From the NCBI RefSeq assembly GCF_001905345.1, contig NZ_LFBV01000002.1, positions 248,001 to 312,000 on the forward strand: a stretch of DNA of 64,000 bases. Reading direction: 5' to 3'. The notes under the pieces are model-generated. The model saw only the letters and a program-made list of their open reading frames with translations. It had not been told where the DNA came from and made no database searches. This document shows, piece after piece, positions 1-9,404 of this stretch. The translations under genes and the position numbers were made by a program. The DNA comes from Streptomyces uncialis (GTDB lineage: Bacteria; Actinomycetota; Actinomycetes; Streptomycetales; Streptomycetaceae). Numbering within the stretch: the stretch's first letter is position 1; every line of letters begins with the position of its first letter.

Positions 1-569
1 GACTCGATCAGCCGGGTCGGCAGGTCGTCCCCCGGGTGCGCGCGTTTGTAGGCCACCAGCTTCCGGACGTAGCCGAGCAGCTCGGCCAGCTTCGCCTCGT
101 CACGCGGCTGCTGGAACTTCGCGCGGTACCACATGTCGAGCACGTCGGCGGCGGGCGCGCGCTCGGCTTCCGGGACGCCGAGCAGGTCGTGCATGACGGC
201 GACCGGGATCTGCCGGGTGTACTCGGCGACGAGGTCCGCGTGCCCCCGCCCGGCGAACGACTCGACGGCGTGCGCGCAGGTCCGGGCGGTGCGATCGCGC
301 AGGCGGGACACCGCGGCGGGGGTGAACGCCGCGGCGATGAGCCGGCGCAGCCTGGCGTGTCCGGGCTCGTCCAGATTGGACAGACCGGGCGGGTGCGGGT
401 CGGGGTTGACCGGGGCGCCGCTGCCCAGGCGGCGGTCCGCCAGGCAGGCGCGGACGTCGTCGTACCGGGTCACCAGCCACATCCGGCCCTGGACGTGCGG
501 GCCGTCGACGGGGCAGACCGGGTCGTGCTCGCGCAACCAGTCGTAGCCCGGGTACGGGTCGGCGGTCAC
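1..569 (-). CDS. Cytochrome P450, N-terminal part (runs off left edge)
   Basis: The reverse strand reads an open frame from a GTG at 569 to the window edge (189 codons). It shows the N-terminal half of a bacterial P450: a 'DPVCPVDGPHVQGRMWLVTR' B-helix region, the 'DEPGHARLRRLIAAAFTP' C-helix heme-propionate motif (H and R conserved), and 'IPVAVMHDLLGVPEAER' before the F/G helices. The I-helix, ExxR and heme Cys lie outside the window. Its GTG start overlaps the stop of the upstream methyltransferase gene (GTGA), so it is the last visible gene of the NRPS operon and probably hydroxylates or oxidatively cross-links the product or a carrier-bound unit. The family call is firm; the substrate is unknown. 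Confidence 0.88.
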   Translation of the reverse strand, partial: MTADPYPGYDWLREHDPVCPVDGPHVQGRMWLVTRYDDVRACLADRRLGSGAPVNPDPHPPGLSNLDEPGHARLRRLIAAAFTPAAVSRLRDRTARTCAHAVESFAGRGHADLVAEYTRQIPVAVMHDLLGVPEAERAPAADVLDMWYRAKFQQPRDEAKLAELLGYVRKLVAYKRAHPGDDLPTRLIE

Positions 570-1549
570 GACGGCCGACCGGCGATCAGCAGTTTCTCCA
601 GCGGGGACGCGGCGAGCGGCACGACCCGCGACTCGGTGAGCCCTGCCTCGCCCAGCCATACCGCGAGGTCGGTGTAGCGGTGCACGCCGCCGCCGTGGCC
701 CTGCCACAGGGTCAGGTCGAACATGGCGAGGAACCCGGCCGCGGCCGGGCCCAGCCCGGCCGGTGGTTCCCGGTCGTGGTCGAGGATGACGATGCTTCCC
801 GTGGGGGACAACGATTTCGCCGCGCGCTGGAACAGCTCGCGGCATTCCTCGGGGCGGTGGCCGTGCAGGACGTTGAACAGCAGCACCAGGTCGTGCCCGG
901 AACCCAGGTCGTCGGTGAGGTAGTCCCCTGCCTGCGCCGTCACCCGGTCCCGCGGGGCGTCTTCGCGCAGGGCGGTGATCGTCTCGGGCAGGTCGAACAC
1001 GGTGACCCGGACGTCCGGACGACGGCGGCACAGTTCGACGGTGTGGTCGCCGTGGCCGCCCCCGATGTCCAGGACGGTCGCCGCGGGAGGCAGCGCGGCG
1101 GCGATGTCATCGGCAAGGGCCACGGCGGCGCCGGCGAGCATCCGGCGCAGGCGGCCCGCGAGGGCGGGGCGCTCGCTCAGCCAGGTGTAGAAGCCGCGGC
1201 GGGGTGTGCCGGTGCGGATGGTGTCCTCGATGTCGGCCCACTGCTCGAACAGGGTCTCGTACCAGAACAGTTCGGCGTCCTCCGAGCCGGGCTTCGCGGC
1301 GGTCGTGACCCCGTCCTCGTCGTGGCGCAGGTAGCCGAAGGCCACCAGGATGTTCACCAGGCTGCGCGTCCCGGCCGGGGTCCCGCCGATCCTGGTGGCC
1401 AGCTCCTCGACGGACAGCGGGCCGGCTTCCAGCGCGGTGAACACCCCGAGCCGGACACCGGCGATCATGGCCCGGTACCCGGCCGCGCCGAGCCGGTCCA
1501 GTACCGGGGCCGGGACACCAGAGGATTGTTCGGGCAATGGCATGATCAT
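566..1549 (-). CDS. SAM-dependent methyltransferase, acetylserotonin O-MT-like fold
   Basis: This 327-aa protein has an N-terminal winged-helix dimerisation domain (about residues 10-100, 'LGVFTALEAGPLSVEELATR') and a C-terminal Rossmann domain with SAM motif I 'TVLDIGGGHGDHTVEL' and motif 'VTVFDLPETI'. The start was set at the ATG in the ATGATCATG at 1549-1541 because this ATG overlaps the NRPS stop (ATGA). Enzymes of this family in pyrrolobenzodiazepine and actinomycin clusters C-methylate 3-hydroxykynurenine. The KMO-like gene in this operon makes the same role attractive, but O-methylation of a phenol cannot be excluded from sequence. The family call is strong and the substrate is inferred. 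Confidence 0.85.
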   Translation of the reverse strand: MIMPLPEQSSGVPAPVLDRLGAAGYRAMIAGVRLGVFTALEAGPLSVEELATRIGGTPAGTRSLVNILVAFGYLRHDEDGVTTAAKPGSEDAELFWYETLFEQWADIEDTIRTGTPRRGFYTWLSERPALAGRLRRMLAGAAVALADDIAAALPPAATVLDIGGGHGDHTVELCRRRPDVRVTVFDLPETITALREDAPRDRVTAQAGDYLTDDLGSGHDLVLLFNVLHGHRPEECRELFQRAAKSLSPTGSIVILDHDREPPAGLGPAAAGFLAMFDLTLWQGHGGGVHRYTDLAVWLGEAGLTESRVVPLAASPLEKLLIAGRPS

Positions 1550-4500
1550 CCACTTCCGGAAAGCGCGCCGGCACCGGTGAGGAAGTCCAGGTGCCTGCGC
1601 AGCATTCGCTCGTTGGCCGGGGGGAACCCCACCCCCGCCCCGGCCGCGGCGGCCCAGGTGCGGGAGCAGTCGAACCGCGGGTGCGGGCGGGGGCGTTCGG
1701 GCAGGGAGAAGGCGAGCGGGGCGAAGGGCCCGGCCGGGTCGGCGAGCATCCGCTCCCGCCATCGGTGGTACGGCACCACCTCGGTCGGGTGACCGGCCGA
1801 GGTGAGGGTGGCGGCGAGGGCGGCACGGGTGAGGCCGCCGTCGCCGTGGTAGTGGTGGTTCCGACCGAGGTGGTCCGGGACCTGTGAGAGCGCGACGACC
1901 GCCGCGGCCACCGTGTCCACGGGGACCATGTCCAGCACCTCGGCGGTGTCCGGGACGGCGCCCGCGGCGACGCATCCGGTGATCCAGCGGCTGAACGCGG
2001 AGCGCGGGTCGGCGGCGCCGGTGGCGGTGTCGCCGACGATGGCCGCGATGCGGTGGATCGAGACGGACAGGCCGTGGCCGCGGGCGGCGGCGGCCATGGC
2101 GTCGGCCACCCATTTGCTGAGGTCGTAGCCGCTGGTGAGACCGCTCGGGTCGGTGGGGGCGTCGTCCTCGGTGACGACACGGCCGTCGTAGGCGTCCCCG
2201 AGGAAGACACCGAGGGTGGAGATCAGGTGCAGCGGGGCCCCGCTGTCACCGGCCAGGCGCAGGATCGCGGCGGTGGCGTCGACGTGGGCGGTTTTGAGGG
2301 CGTTGTAGGGCGCGGCGAAGTGCGGCACGGCGGCGTTGTGGTAGATCGCGTCCACGGTCGTGAGGGTGTCGTGGTCCTCCGTGGACAGGCCGAGGCCGGG
2401 TTCGGACAGGTCGCCGGGGACCGGGATCACGCGGTCGGTGACCGGCAGCCGGCCGATCGAGCCCTGGCGGACGAGGCAGTGGATCCGGGCGTCGGTCCGG
2501 GCCAGGAGCTGGCCGAGGAGGTGGCGGCCGAGGAAGCCGGTGGCGCCGGTGAGCAGGATCCGGCGCGGCGTGCCGGCCGAGGGGGCGCCGGGTGGTTGGA
2601 CGGCGCGGAGACGGATCTCGGGTGGGGGGACGGCGTCGGCGCGCAACCGGTCGAGCGTGGGCAGGTCCGCCGAGGCACCGTCGTCGATGGCTGCCGCGAA
2701 CGCCGCCACGGTGGGGGCGGTGAACAGTGTGCGCATCGGCACCGTGACGCCGAGGCGGTCGCGGACGGCGGCGAGGACGTGGGCGGCGATGAGCGAGTGC
2801 CCGCCGATGGCGAAGAAATCCGCGGTGCGGTCCACGTCGGACCGGTCGAGGACGGTGGCCCAGATGGCGGCGACGGCCCGCTCGGTGGCGGTCCGGGGCG
2901 GATCCGCCGGGGCGGAGGGGGTGGTGGGGGGTTCGGGGAGGGCGGTGTTGTCGACCTTGCCGGTGCTTGTGGTGGGCAGGGCGTCGAGGACGACGACGGT
3001 GTCCGGCACGAGATGCGCGGGCAGGCGGTCGGCGCAGAAGGCGCGCAGGCCGGGAACGTCCGGGACGGCGACCCGCGTGTCGGGGGTGGTCGGATCGGGT
3101 GCGTTCCGGGTGGGTGCGGTCGAGGCCGGGGCGCCGACATAGCCGATGAGGCGGTCGCCCCTGGCCACCACCACGGCCTCCGCGACGGCCGGGTGCGCGG
3201 CGAGCACGGCCGCCACCTCCCCCGGCTCCATCCGGTTGCCGCGGATCTTGACCTGGTCGTCGGCCCGGCCGACGAACTCGAACGTGCCGTGCGGGTTCAG
3301 CCTCGCGAGGTCGCCGGTCCGGTACATGCGGGCGCCGGGGTGGGCGCCGTACGGGTCGGCGAAGAACGCCGCGGCGGTCGCGGCCGGGTTTCCCCGGTAC
3401 CCCCGGGCGGGCGCCAGCCCTCCGATGTAGACCTCACCGACCACGCCGACGGGCACCCGGCGCAGAGCCCGGTCGAGAAGGTGGACGCGGATGTTCGGCA
3501 GCGGGCGGCCGATCGGTAGCCGGGTAGGGTGCTCGCGGCCGTCGACGGTGCGATGGCTGGTCGCGCAGACGGTGGCTTCCGTCGGGCCGTAGTGGTTGTG
3601 GAGGGGAATGCCGTGCTTCGCCCACGCGCGGACGGTCGCCGCCGGGACGATGTCGCCGCCGACCATCATGAGCTCCAACGGGAGGCGTTCCCCGGCGAGA
3701 TCGGCCACCCAGCGCTGCCAGAGGGGAGCCGCCGTGTCCACCGCGGACAGTCGGTGCTCGACGCAGAGCCCGAGGAGGTCCGGTCCGGTGAGGCTGCCCG
3801 GGTCGGGGTGGATGACCAGGGTGGCCCCGGCCGCGAGGACCGGGAAGATGTCGCCGAACGCGGCGTCGAAGTGCGGGGGCGGGACCATGAGGAGGCGGTG
3901 CGCGGCGGTGAGGCCGTGTTCGGCGATGAACGCGGTGGTGAGGTTGAGGAGGGTGTCGTGCTGTACTTCGACGCCCTTGGGTTCGCCGGTGGAGCCGGAG
4001 GTGTGGACGACGTAGGCGAGTTGGGACGGGTGGATGGGCGTGGGTTCGTGGTGGCCGGTGGCGGGGAGCGCGTCGCGGGTCAGCACGGTCCTCGCGCCGC
4101 TGGCGGTGATCAGGGCCTGTCGGCGGGAGGGCGGCTGGGCGGGGTCGACGGGGACGAAGCATCCGCCCGCCTTGAGCACGCCGAGGATCGCGACGATCGC
4201 GTCGGCGCTGGACGGGATGGCGACCGCGACCGGGTCCTCGCTCCGGATGCCTGCCTCGCGCAGGTGGCGGGCGACGGCTGAGGATCGGCGGTCCAGGTCG
4301 CGGTAGGTGAGGGGCGCGGCGGCGAGGTCGAGGACGGCGGTGGCGTCAGGGGTCCGGGCGGTGCGGGCCGCGATCAGGTCCACCACGGTCGTGGCGGCCG
4401 GTCGGGCGCGGACGGCCGGTCCGGTGGACGGTGTGTCCGGTCCGCCGGGGGAGGCGGGATCGGACCGGGTGTCGAGGGCGGTGTGGACGGCGTTGTCAGC

Positions 4501-7500
4501 CGGGGACAACAGGTCCAGCTGCGCCAGCGGAAGGCCGGGGTGGCGGACCACGGCCTCCATGACCGCCAGCACCTGGTCGGCGATCCTGGTGATCGTGTCC
4601 GCCTCGTACCGGTCGGTGCGGTAGTCGATGAGGGCGGGCCAGTCGCCCTCGCGTTCCCTGATGTGCAGGGTGAGGTCGAACCGGCTGGTGGCGCGGTCGA
4701 TCGGCACCGGGGTGGCGGTCAGACCGGTGAAGGTGACGGGCGCCGTCTCGCGGTTGAGGACCAGCATCGTCCGGAACAGGGGGTGGTCCTGCCGTGGGGT
4801 GGGGACCGTGGTGAGGATGTCGGCCAGGGAGATGTCGGCGTGGTCCATCGCGTCGGCCACCACCCCGGTGGCGTCGGCGAGCAGGTCGCGGGGGGTGGCT
4901 CCACGGTTCGTGCGGAGCCGGAGCGGGAGGGTCGTGACGAACATGCCGATCACGTCGTCCCACCCGGGCGGACGGGTGCTGACCGGAGCCCCGACGACGA
5001 GGTCGTCACCACCGTCCCGGGTGGAGGAGACGAGGGCGAGAACAGCGAGGAGACCGGCGAAGGTGGTGGCCCGCTCGCCCCGGCACCAGGTGGCGAAGCG
5101 GCGGGCGAGCCCGGCCGGGACGGTGAACCGGTGGGTGGCACCGGGGGCGGCGCCCACGTGGCGGGGGTGAGCCGGGGCCCGGCCGGATGCCGGGTGCGGC
5201 GAACTGTCCGACGCGGGGGTCCGGGCCGCGCCGTACGGGTGGTCCGGCGAGGGTCCGGAGACAGCCGGGGCGTCGCGGAGTGTCTCGGCCCAGAACGCGG
5301 TGGTGCGCGGCCGTGGCCCCACGGCTGGCGGCGCGGGGATCGGTGGTCCCGGTGCGCTGGGCCTCGTGCTGAGCGCCGTCTTCGTCTCCTGGACGTCCGT
5401 GGCACCGGACAGGGGCGTGGAGTTCGGATCCACGGTGGTCAGGGTCTTCAGCAGGATCGACATCGAGGTGTCGTCGCAGATGAGGTGGTGAGCGGTGATC
5501 GTCAGAAGATGGGTCGTGGGAGAGGTTCTGATCAGGTGGGCCCGCACCAAGGGGCGCCGGGTCAGGTCGAAGGGGTGGTCGGCGTCCCGGGCGGCCAGGC
5601 GTTCGGCCTCCGGCCACGGGTCCGTGTGAGCGCTCAGGTCGGTGGCGCGCCAGGCGCTCGCCGCCAACTCGTCCGAGTAGGGCGCCGCGTTCAGCCACGG
5701 GATGTCGTCATGGACGACGATCGCCGATCGCAGGACGGGATGGGTGGCCAGGGTGCGGGCGAACCTGGCGCGCAGGTCCGCCTCGTCGAGCGCACCCTCC
5801 AACCGGAGCGCGGCGTGCACGACGTAGGCGCCGTCGTCCTGGCCCGCCTGGTGGATGATCCACAGTCCGTGCTGCGGGCCGGACAGCTGCCCTGGTGGAG
5901 CGGGCGCCGGCCCCGCGATGTGCGGGATCTCCGGAGTACCGGGTTCGGCCTGGCCCGGATCGATCGCGGCGGCCAGGGCGGCGACGGTGGGGTGGGCGAA
6001 CAGGGTTCTGATCGTCACCTCCACGCCGAGGGACGCCCGGATCTTGGCGACGGCCTTCACCGCCGCCAGGGAATGGCCGCCGGACAGGAAGAAGTCGTCG
6101 TCGCGGTTGACCGGGCGGGCCAGCAGGCCCGCGAAGATCTCCGCGATCGTGGTCTCCGGACCCGGGTGGGGGGCAGCGGCGACGGCGTCCTCCGACGGCG
6201 GGGGCAGGGCGCGTACGTTCAGCTTTCCGGAGCTGGTCAGCGGGAACGCGTCCACGGACACCATCGCCGAGGGCACCAGGTAGGCGGGAAGGACACGGCT
6301 CAGCCGTTCCCGCACCCTCGGCCAGCGGGGCCGCCCGGCGGCCGGGATCACATAGGCCACCAGGCGGTCACCGTCACCGGCCACGCGGGCGTCGGCGACC
6401 TCCGGGTCCGCCCGCAGCGCGGCCTCCACCTCGGCCGGTTCCACCCGGTGGCCGCGCACCTTGAGCTGCGCGTCCACCCGCCCGACGAACTCCACGACGC
6501 CGTCCGGGCGGCGCCGCGCCAGGTCGCCCGTCGCGTACATGCGCGCGCCGGGGACCGGCGAGAAGGGGTCGGCGACGAACCTCGTCGCCGTCCGGCCGGG
6601 CGCCCCGAGATAGCCGCGCGCCAGCGGGAATCCGCCCAGGTACACCTCGCCGACCACGTCGTCGTCGACCGGTCGCAGGCCCGCGTTCAGCAGACGCAGG
6701 GCCACGCCGTCGAGGGGGTCGCCAATGCCGAACCGGCTGTCTTGGCGCACCCGCTCGGCGGTCGACCAGATCGTCGTCTCGGTCGGGCCGTACGTGTTCC
6801 ACAGCTCGGCCCCGCCCAGCGACCCGGCCAGCTCCGGCGTCAGCACCTCCCCGATCGACACCCGGACCCGCACGCACTCCGGCACGCCTCCGGCCGCCAC
6901 CAGCACCGCCCACACCGACGGGGTGACCTGGACGACGGTGACCCCCTCGGCCGTCAGACGCCGCGCCAGCGCGGGCCCGTCCACCACGATCTCCGGCGGT
7001 ACCGGCGCCACCCGGGCGCCCACCGTCAGCGGCGCCACCAGTTCCCACACCGAGATGTCGAACGCCGGGGAGATCATGGCCGCCACCACGTCCCCGGCGC
7101 CCAGCCCCACCAACGCCGTCGACCGGGCCAGCATCCCGGCCACCGCGCGGTGCGGCACGCCCACGGCCTTCGGGCGGCCGGTCGACCCGGACGTGTGGAA
7201 CACATACGCCAGTGACTCGGGGCCGATTCCGGGATCGACGCGCTCGAACTCCTCCGGCAGGTCAGGGATCTCGGTCAGCACGACGCGGGCGGCCCCGGTG
7301 ACGGCCCGGCGCCTCGGCTCGGGCCACGACGGTTCCACCGGCACGTACACCGCGCCCGCCCGCCAGATCCCGAGGACGGCCACCACCAGGTCCGTGCCGC
7401 GCGGCAGGTCCACCGCGACCCACGCCTCCGGCCCGGCGCCCTTCGCCCGCAGCACCGAGGCCAGCGCCGCCGAACGGCGCTCCAGCTCGGCGTAGGACAA

Positions 7501-8835
7501 CTCACCCACCGCGAGGCCGTCCGCGCCGAACCGGATCAGCTCCAGCACGGTCGACGGCGCCGGAGCACCGGCGCGCCCGGCCACCGGCGCGGCCATCACC
7601 GAGGACCCCGCCGTCAACGCCGACAACCGGCGGTCGGGGTCGGCGCACGCGCGGTCCAGCAAGGCCAGCAGCCGCCCGGCGACACCGTCGACCGTCGCAC
7701 CGTCGAACAGGTCCGTGTCGTGTTCGGTGACCACCGCCATCTCCGCGCCGCCGGACTCCACCATCACGGTGAGGTCGACGTCGGCCGTGCCCGTGTCCGG
7801 CGGCATCCGGTCGGCCCGCACTCCGGGGAGCACCACCTCGGGTGGGTCCTGCATCACGAGGTGTGCCTGGCACAGCGGTGCGTGGCTCGGGTCGCGGGAG
7901 GCGCCGACCGCCTCGACGATCCGGTCGAACGGGACCGCCGCGCCGCCCAGTCCCGCCGCGACCGCGCGGCGGGCCCTGGCCACCAGCTCGCGGAACGTCG
8001 GATCGCCGCCGATCCCCATCCGCAACGGCACCGGGTTCACGAACATTCCGACGACGCCGGCGAACTCCGGTCCCGGCCGCCCGGACACCAGGGTGGCGAC
8101 CACCACGTCATCCTGACCGGCCGTCGTGCCCAATGTGGCGGCGTACGCGGCCTGCAACACGACGAACCGGGTGGCGCGGGTGGCGCGGGCGAGCGCGTCG
8201 ACCCGCGCGGTGAGACCCTCCGGGACGGTGTGGCGGCGCAGCTCCCCCCGGAAGGCGCGCATCCTCGGGCGGGGCCGGTCGGTGGGCAGGGTGAGCAGGT
8301 CCGGCACACCGTCGAGCTCGGACACCCGGCGGGACGGGTCGTGGTCGACGGTGTCCGGCGGCGCCCCGGGATCCGGCAGTGGCCGGGCCGGGTCGGCGTA
8401 CAGGGCGCTGATCTCCTCGCACAGCACCGACAGTGATCTACCGTCGACGGCCGCGTGATGCGTGTTGATCACCAGTACGTGGTCGGTCGGTGTGATCCGG
8501 CCCAGCCGGATCCGGAACAACGGCCCGGTGCGCAGGTCGAACGGCTCCCGTGCGGCCTGCGCCGCGAACGCCTCCGCGTCCGGCACCGTTCGCACCACGA
8601 CGTCCGCGGCGCCCACCGGACCCACCCGGCCGACCGGCTCGCCGTCGACCTCGTCGAAGGTGGTGCGCAGCACCGGGTGCCGGGCCACCACGAGATCCGC
8701 CGCGCGCTGGAGCGCGTCCACCGACACGGGGCCGGCCAGCCGGAACACCGCCGGGTTGTTGTGCAGGGGTGCCCCTTCGGCGAACGCCTCAAGGAACCAC
8801 AGTCGTCTGGCCCCGGGCGGGAGCGGGACCGTCAT
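1546..8835 (-). CDS. Dimodular NRPS, C-A-T-C-A-T-R, reductive release
   Basis: This 2429-aa protein has the order C1 (about 1-420, 'HHAAVDG'), A1 (450-890, 'HTSGSTGRPKAVG', 'YGPTETTIW'), T1 (895-960, 'FFLSGGHSLAAV'), C2 (985-1420, 'HHLICDD', final G of HHxxxDG replaced by D), A2 (1470-1980), T2 (1985-2050, 'FFAIGGHSL') and a thioester reductase R domain (2080-2429; 'LLTGATGFLGR' NADPH loop, 'YDLSK' Tyr/Lys pair). There is no TE or E domain, so the product should leave as an aldehyde or alcohol and may cyclise to an imine. By eye A1 gives a code near D-I-W-Q-V-I-T-I-W, partly Gly-like; A2 gives about D-A-G-D-M-G-H-V-C, which I cannot assign. The ATG at 8835 overlaps the upstream stop. The condensation partner for C1 is presumably the A-T protein encoded at 10663-12360. 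Confidence 0.95.
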   Translation of the reverse strand: MTVPLPPGARRLWFLEAFAEGAPLHNNPAVFRLAGPVSVDALQRAADLVVARHPVLRTTFDEVDGEPVGRVGPVGAADVVVRTVPDAEAFAAQAAREPFDLRTGPLFRIRLGRITPTDHVLVINTHHAAVDGRSLSVLCEEISALYADPARPLPDPGAPPDTVDHDPSRRVSELDGVPDLLTLPTDRPRPRMRAFRGELRRHTVPEGLTARVDALARATRATRFVVLQAAYAATLGTTAGQDDVVVATLVSGRPGPEFAGVVGMFVNPVPLRMGIGGDPTFRELVARARRAVAAGLGGAAVPFDRIVEAVGASRDPSHAPLCQAHLVMQDPPEVVLPGVRADRMPPDTGTADVDLTVMVESGGAEMAVVTEHDTDLFDGATVDGVAGRLLALLDRACADPDRRLSALTAGSSVMAAPVAGRAGAPAPSTVLELIRFGADGLAVGELSYAELERRSAALASVLRAKGAGPEAWVAVDLPRGTDLVVAVLGIWRAGAVYVPVEPSWPEPRRRAVTGAARVVLTEIPDLPEEFERVDPGIGPESLAYVFHTSGSTGRPKAVGVPHRAVAGMLARSTALVGLGAGDVVAAMISPAFDISVWELVAPLTVGARVAPVPPEIVVDGPALARRLTAEGVTVVQVTPSVWAVLVAAGGVPECVRVRVSIGEVLTPELAGSLGGAELWNTYGPTETTIWSTAERVRQDSRFGIGDPLDGVALRLLNAGLRPVDDDVVGEVYLGGFPLARGYLGAPGRTATRFVADPFSPVPGARMYATGDLARRRPDGVVEFVGRVDAQLKVRGHRVEPAEVEAALRADPEVADARVAGDGDRLVAYVIPAAGRPRWPRVRERLSRVLPAYLVPSAMVSVDAFPLTSSGKLNVRALPPPSEDAVAAAPHPGPETTIAEIFAGLLARPVNRDDDFFLSGGHSLAAVKAVAKIRASLGVEVTIRTLFAHPTVAALAAAIDPGQAEPGTPEIPHIAGPAPAPPGQLSGPQHGLWIIHQAGQDDGAYVVHAALRLEGALDEADLRARFARTLATHPVLRSAIVVHDDIPWLNAAPYSDELAASAWRATDLSAHTDPWPEAERLAARDADHPFDLTRRPLVRAHLIRTSPTTHLLTITAHHLICDDTSMSILLKTLTTVDPNSTPLSGATDVQETKTALSTRPSAPGPPIPAPPAVGPRPRTTAFWAETLRDAPAVSGPSPDHPYGAARTPASDSSPHPASGRAPAHPRHVGAAPGATHRFTVPAGLARRFATWCRGERATTFAGLLAVLALVSSTRDGGDDLVVGAPVSTRPPGWDDVIGMFVTTLPLRLRTNRGATPRDLLADATGVVADAMDHADISLADILTTVPTPRQDHPLFRTMLVLNRETAPVTFTGLTATPVPIDRATSRFDLTLHIREREGDWPALIDYRTDRYEADTITRIADQVLAVMEAVVRHPGLPLAQLDLLSPADNAVHTALDTRSDPASPGGPDTPSTGPAVRARPAATTVVDLIAARTARTPDATAVLDLAAAPLTYRDLDRRSSAVARHLREAGIRSEDPVAVAIPSSADAIVAILGVLKAGGCFVPVDPAQPPSRRQALITASGARTVLTRDALPATGHHEPTPIHPSQLAYVVHTSGSTGEPKGVEVQHDTLLNLTTAFIAEHGLTAAHRLLMVPPPHFDAAFGDIFPVLAAGATLVIHPDPGSLTGPDLLGLCVEHRLSAVDTAAPLWQRWVADLAGERLPLELMMVGGDIVPAATVRAWAKHGIPLHNHYGPTEATVCATSHRTVDGREHPTRLPIGRPLPNIRVHLLDRALRRVPVGVVGEVYIGGLAPARGYRGNPAATAAAFFADPYGAHPGARMYRTGDLARLNPHGTFEFVGRADDQVKIRGNRMEPGEVAAVLAAHPAVAEAVVVARGDRLIGYVGAPASTAPTRNAPDPTTPDTRVAVPDVPGLRAFCADRLPAHLVPDTVVVLDALPTTSTGKVDNTALPEPPTTPSAPADPPRTATERAVAAIWATVLDRSDVDRTADFFAIGGHSLIAAHVLAAVRDRLGVTVPMRTLFTAPTVAAFAAAIDDGASADLPTLDRLRADAVPPPEIRLRAVQPPGAPSAGTPRRILLTGATGFLGRHLLGQLLARTDARIHCLVRQGSIGRLPVTDRVIPVPGDLSEPGLGLSTEDHDTLTTVDAIYHNAAVPHFAAPYNALKTAHVDATAAILRLAGDSGAPLHLISTLGVFLGDAYDGRVVTEDDAPTDPSGLTSGYDLSKWVADAMAAAARGHGLSVSIHRIAAIVGDTATGAADPRSAFSRWITGCVAAGAVPDTAEVLDMVPVDTVAAAVVALSQVPDHLGRNHHYHGDGGLTRAALAATLTSAGHPTEVVPYHRWRERMLADPAGPFAPLAFSLPERPRPHPRFDCSRTWAAAAGAGVGFPPANERMLRRHLDFLTGAGALSGSG

Positions 8836-9404
8836 CGGTACGCTCCCCGGTCCCCGAACCGGCGCCGGTACGCCGCCAGATGCTCCGGGTCCGCCCGCAG
8901 GAACGGCGCGTCGGCGGCCACCATGTGCCGCACCGCCAGCAGCGGCAGCGGGCTGCGCAGCGGCCGGAAGTCCGGGTTCCACAGACCGGGCGCGGACGGC
9001 GGTCCCGGGTGGAACTCACCGATCATCAGACCGCGTTCCACGAATCCGGGCTTCAGCTCTCGCTGTATGCGGTCGATCTCGCCGGGCGTGATGTCCGGCA
9101 GCACCACCAGGACCGTCCGGTATCTGGCCTGCGGCCCGTCACGCGGCGGCAGGTCCGGGAACCAGTCGCGGTAGGCGGTCATCACCGCCCGCAGGTCCGG
9201 CCGTCCGGGGTGTTCGGCGAGGAAGAGCCCGCCCCGTTCCAGCGAGACGGCCGTGTACGGGCAGACGTCGCCGCTCCGCCCCAGATCGGGGTGCGGCCGG
9301 CACAGGTAGGACCGCGCCCACGCCAGCACCACCTCGGCGGCGGCAGGCAGGTCCGGGTGGTCCGGCTCGAACAGCGCGACGTCACCCGACGGGTGGCTCA
9401 GCAT
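8832..9404 (-). CDS. DUF6875-type protein
   Basis: This 190-aa soluble protein carries a 'HPDLGRSGDVCPYTAVSL' segment near residues 38-55, which I recall as the hallmark of the uncharacterised actinobacterial DUF6875 family. The single CP motif could bind metal or be structural; no catalytic role is established. The ATG at 9404 overlaps the last 7 nt of the KMO gene and is preceded by GGAGC. The gene ends in an ATGA overlap with the NRPS. Its place between a flavin hydroxylase and the NRPS suggests a tailoring or chaperone role in the same pathway. The family name comes from memory and needs a profile search. Confidence 0.7.
   Translation of the reverse strand: MLSHPSGDVALFEPDHPDLPAAAEVVLAWARSYLCRPHPDLGRSGDVCPYTAVSLERGGLFLAEHPGRPDLRAVMTAYRDWFPDLPPRDGPQARYRTVLVVLPDITPGEIDRIQRELKPGFVERGLMIGEFHPGPPSAPGLWNPDFRPLRSPLPLLAVRHMVAADAPFLRADPEHLAAYRRRFGDRGAYR

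Noticed and set aside
4483..7215. Large forward open frame across the NRPS gene
   Set aside because: It is antisense to NRPS A and C domains with recognisable motifs; its product is Gly/Arg/His-rich with no family.
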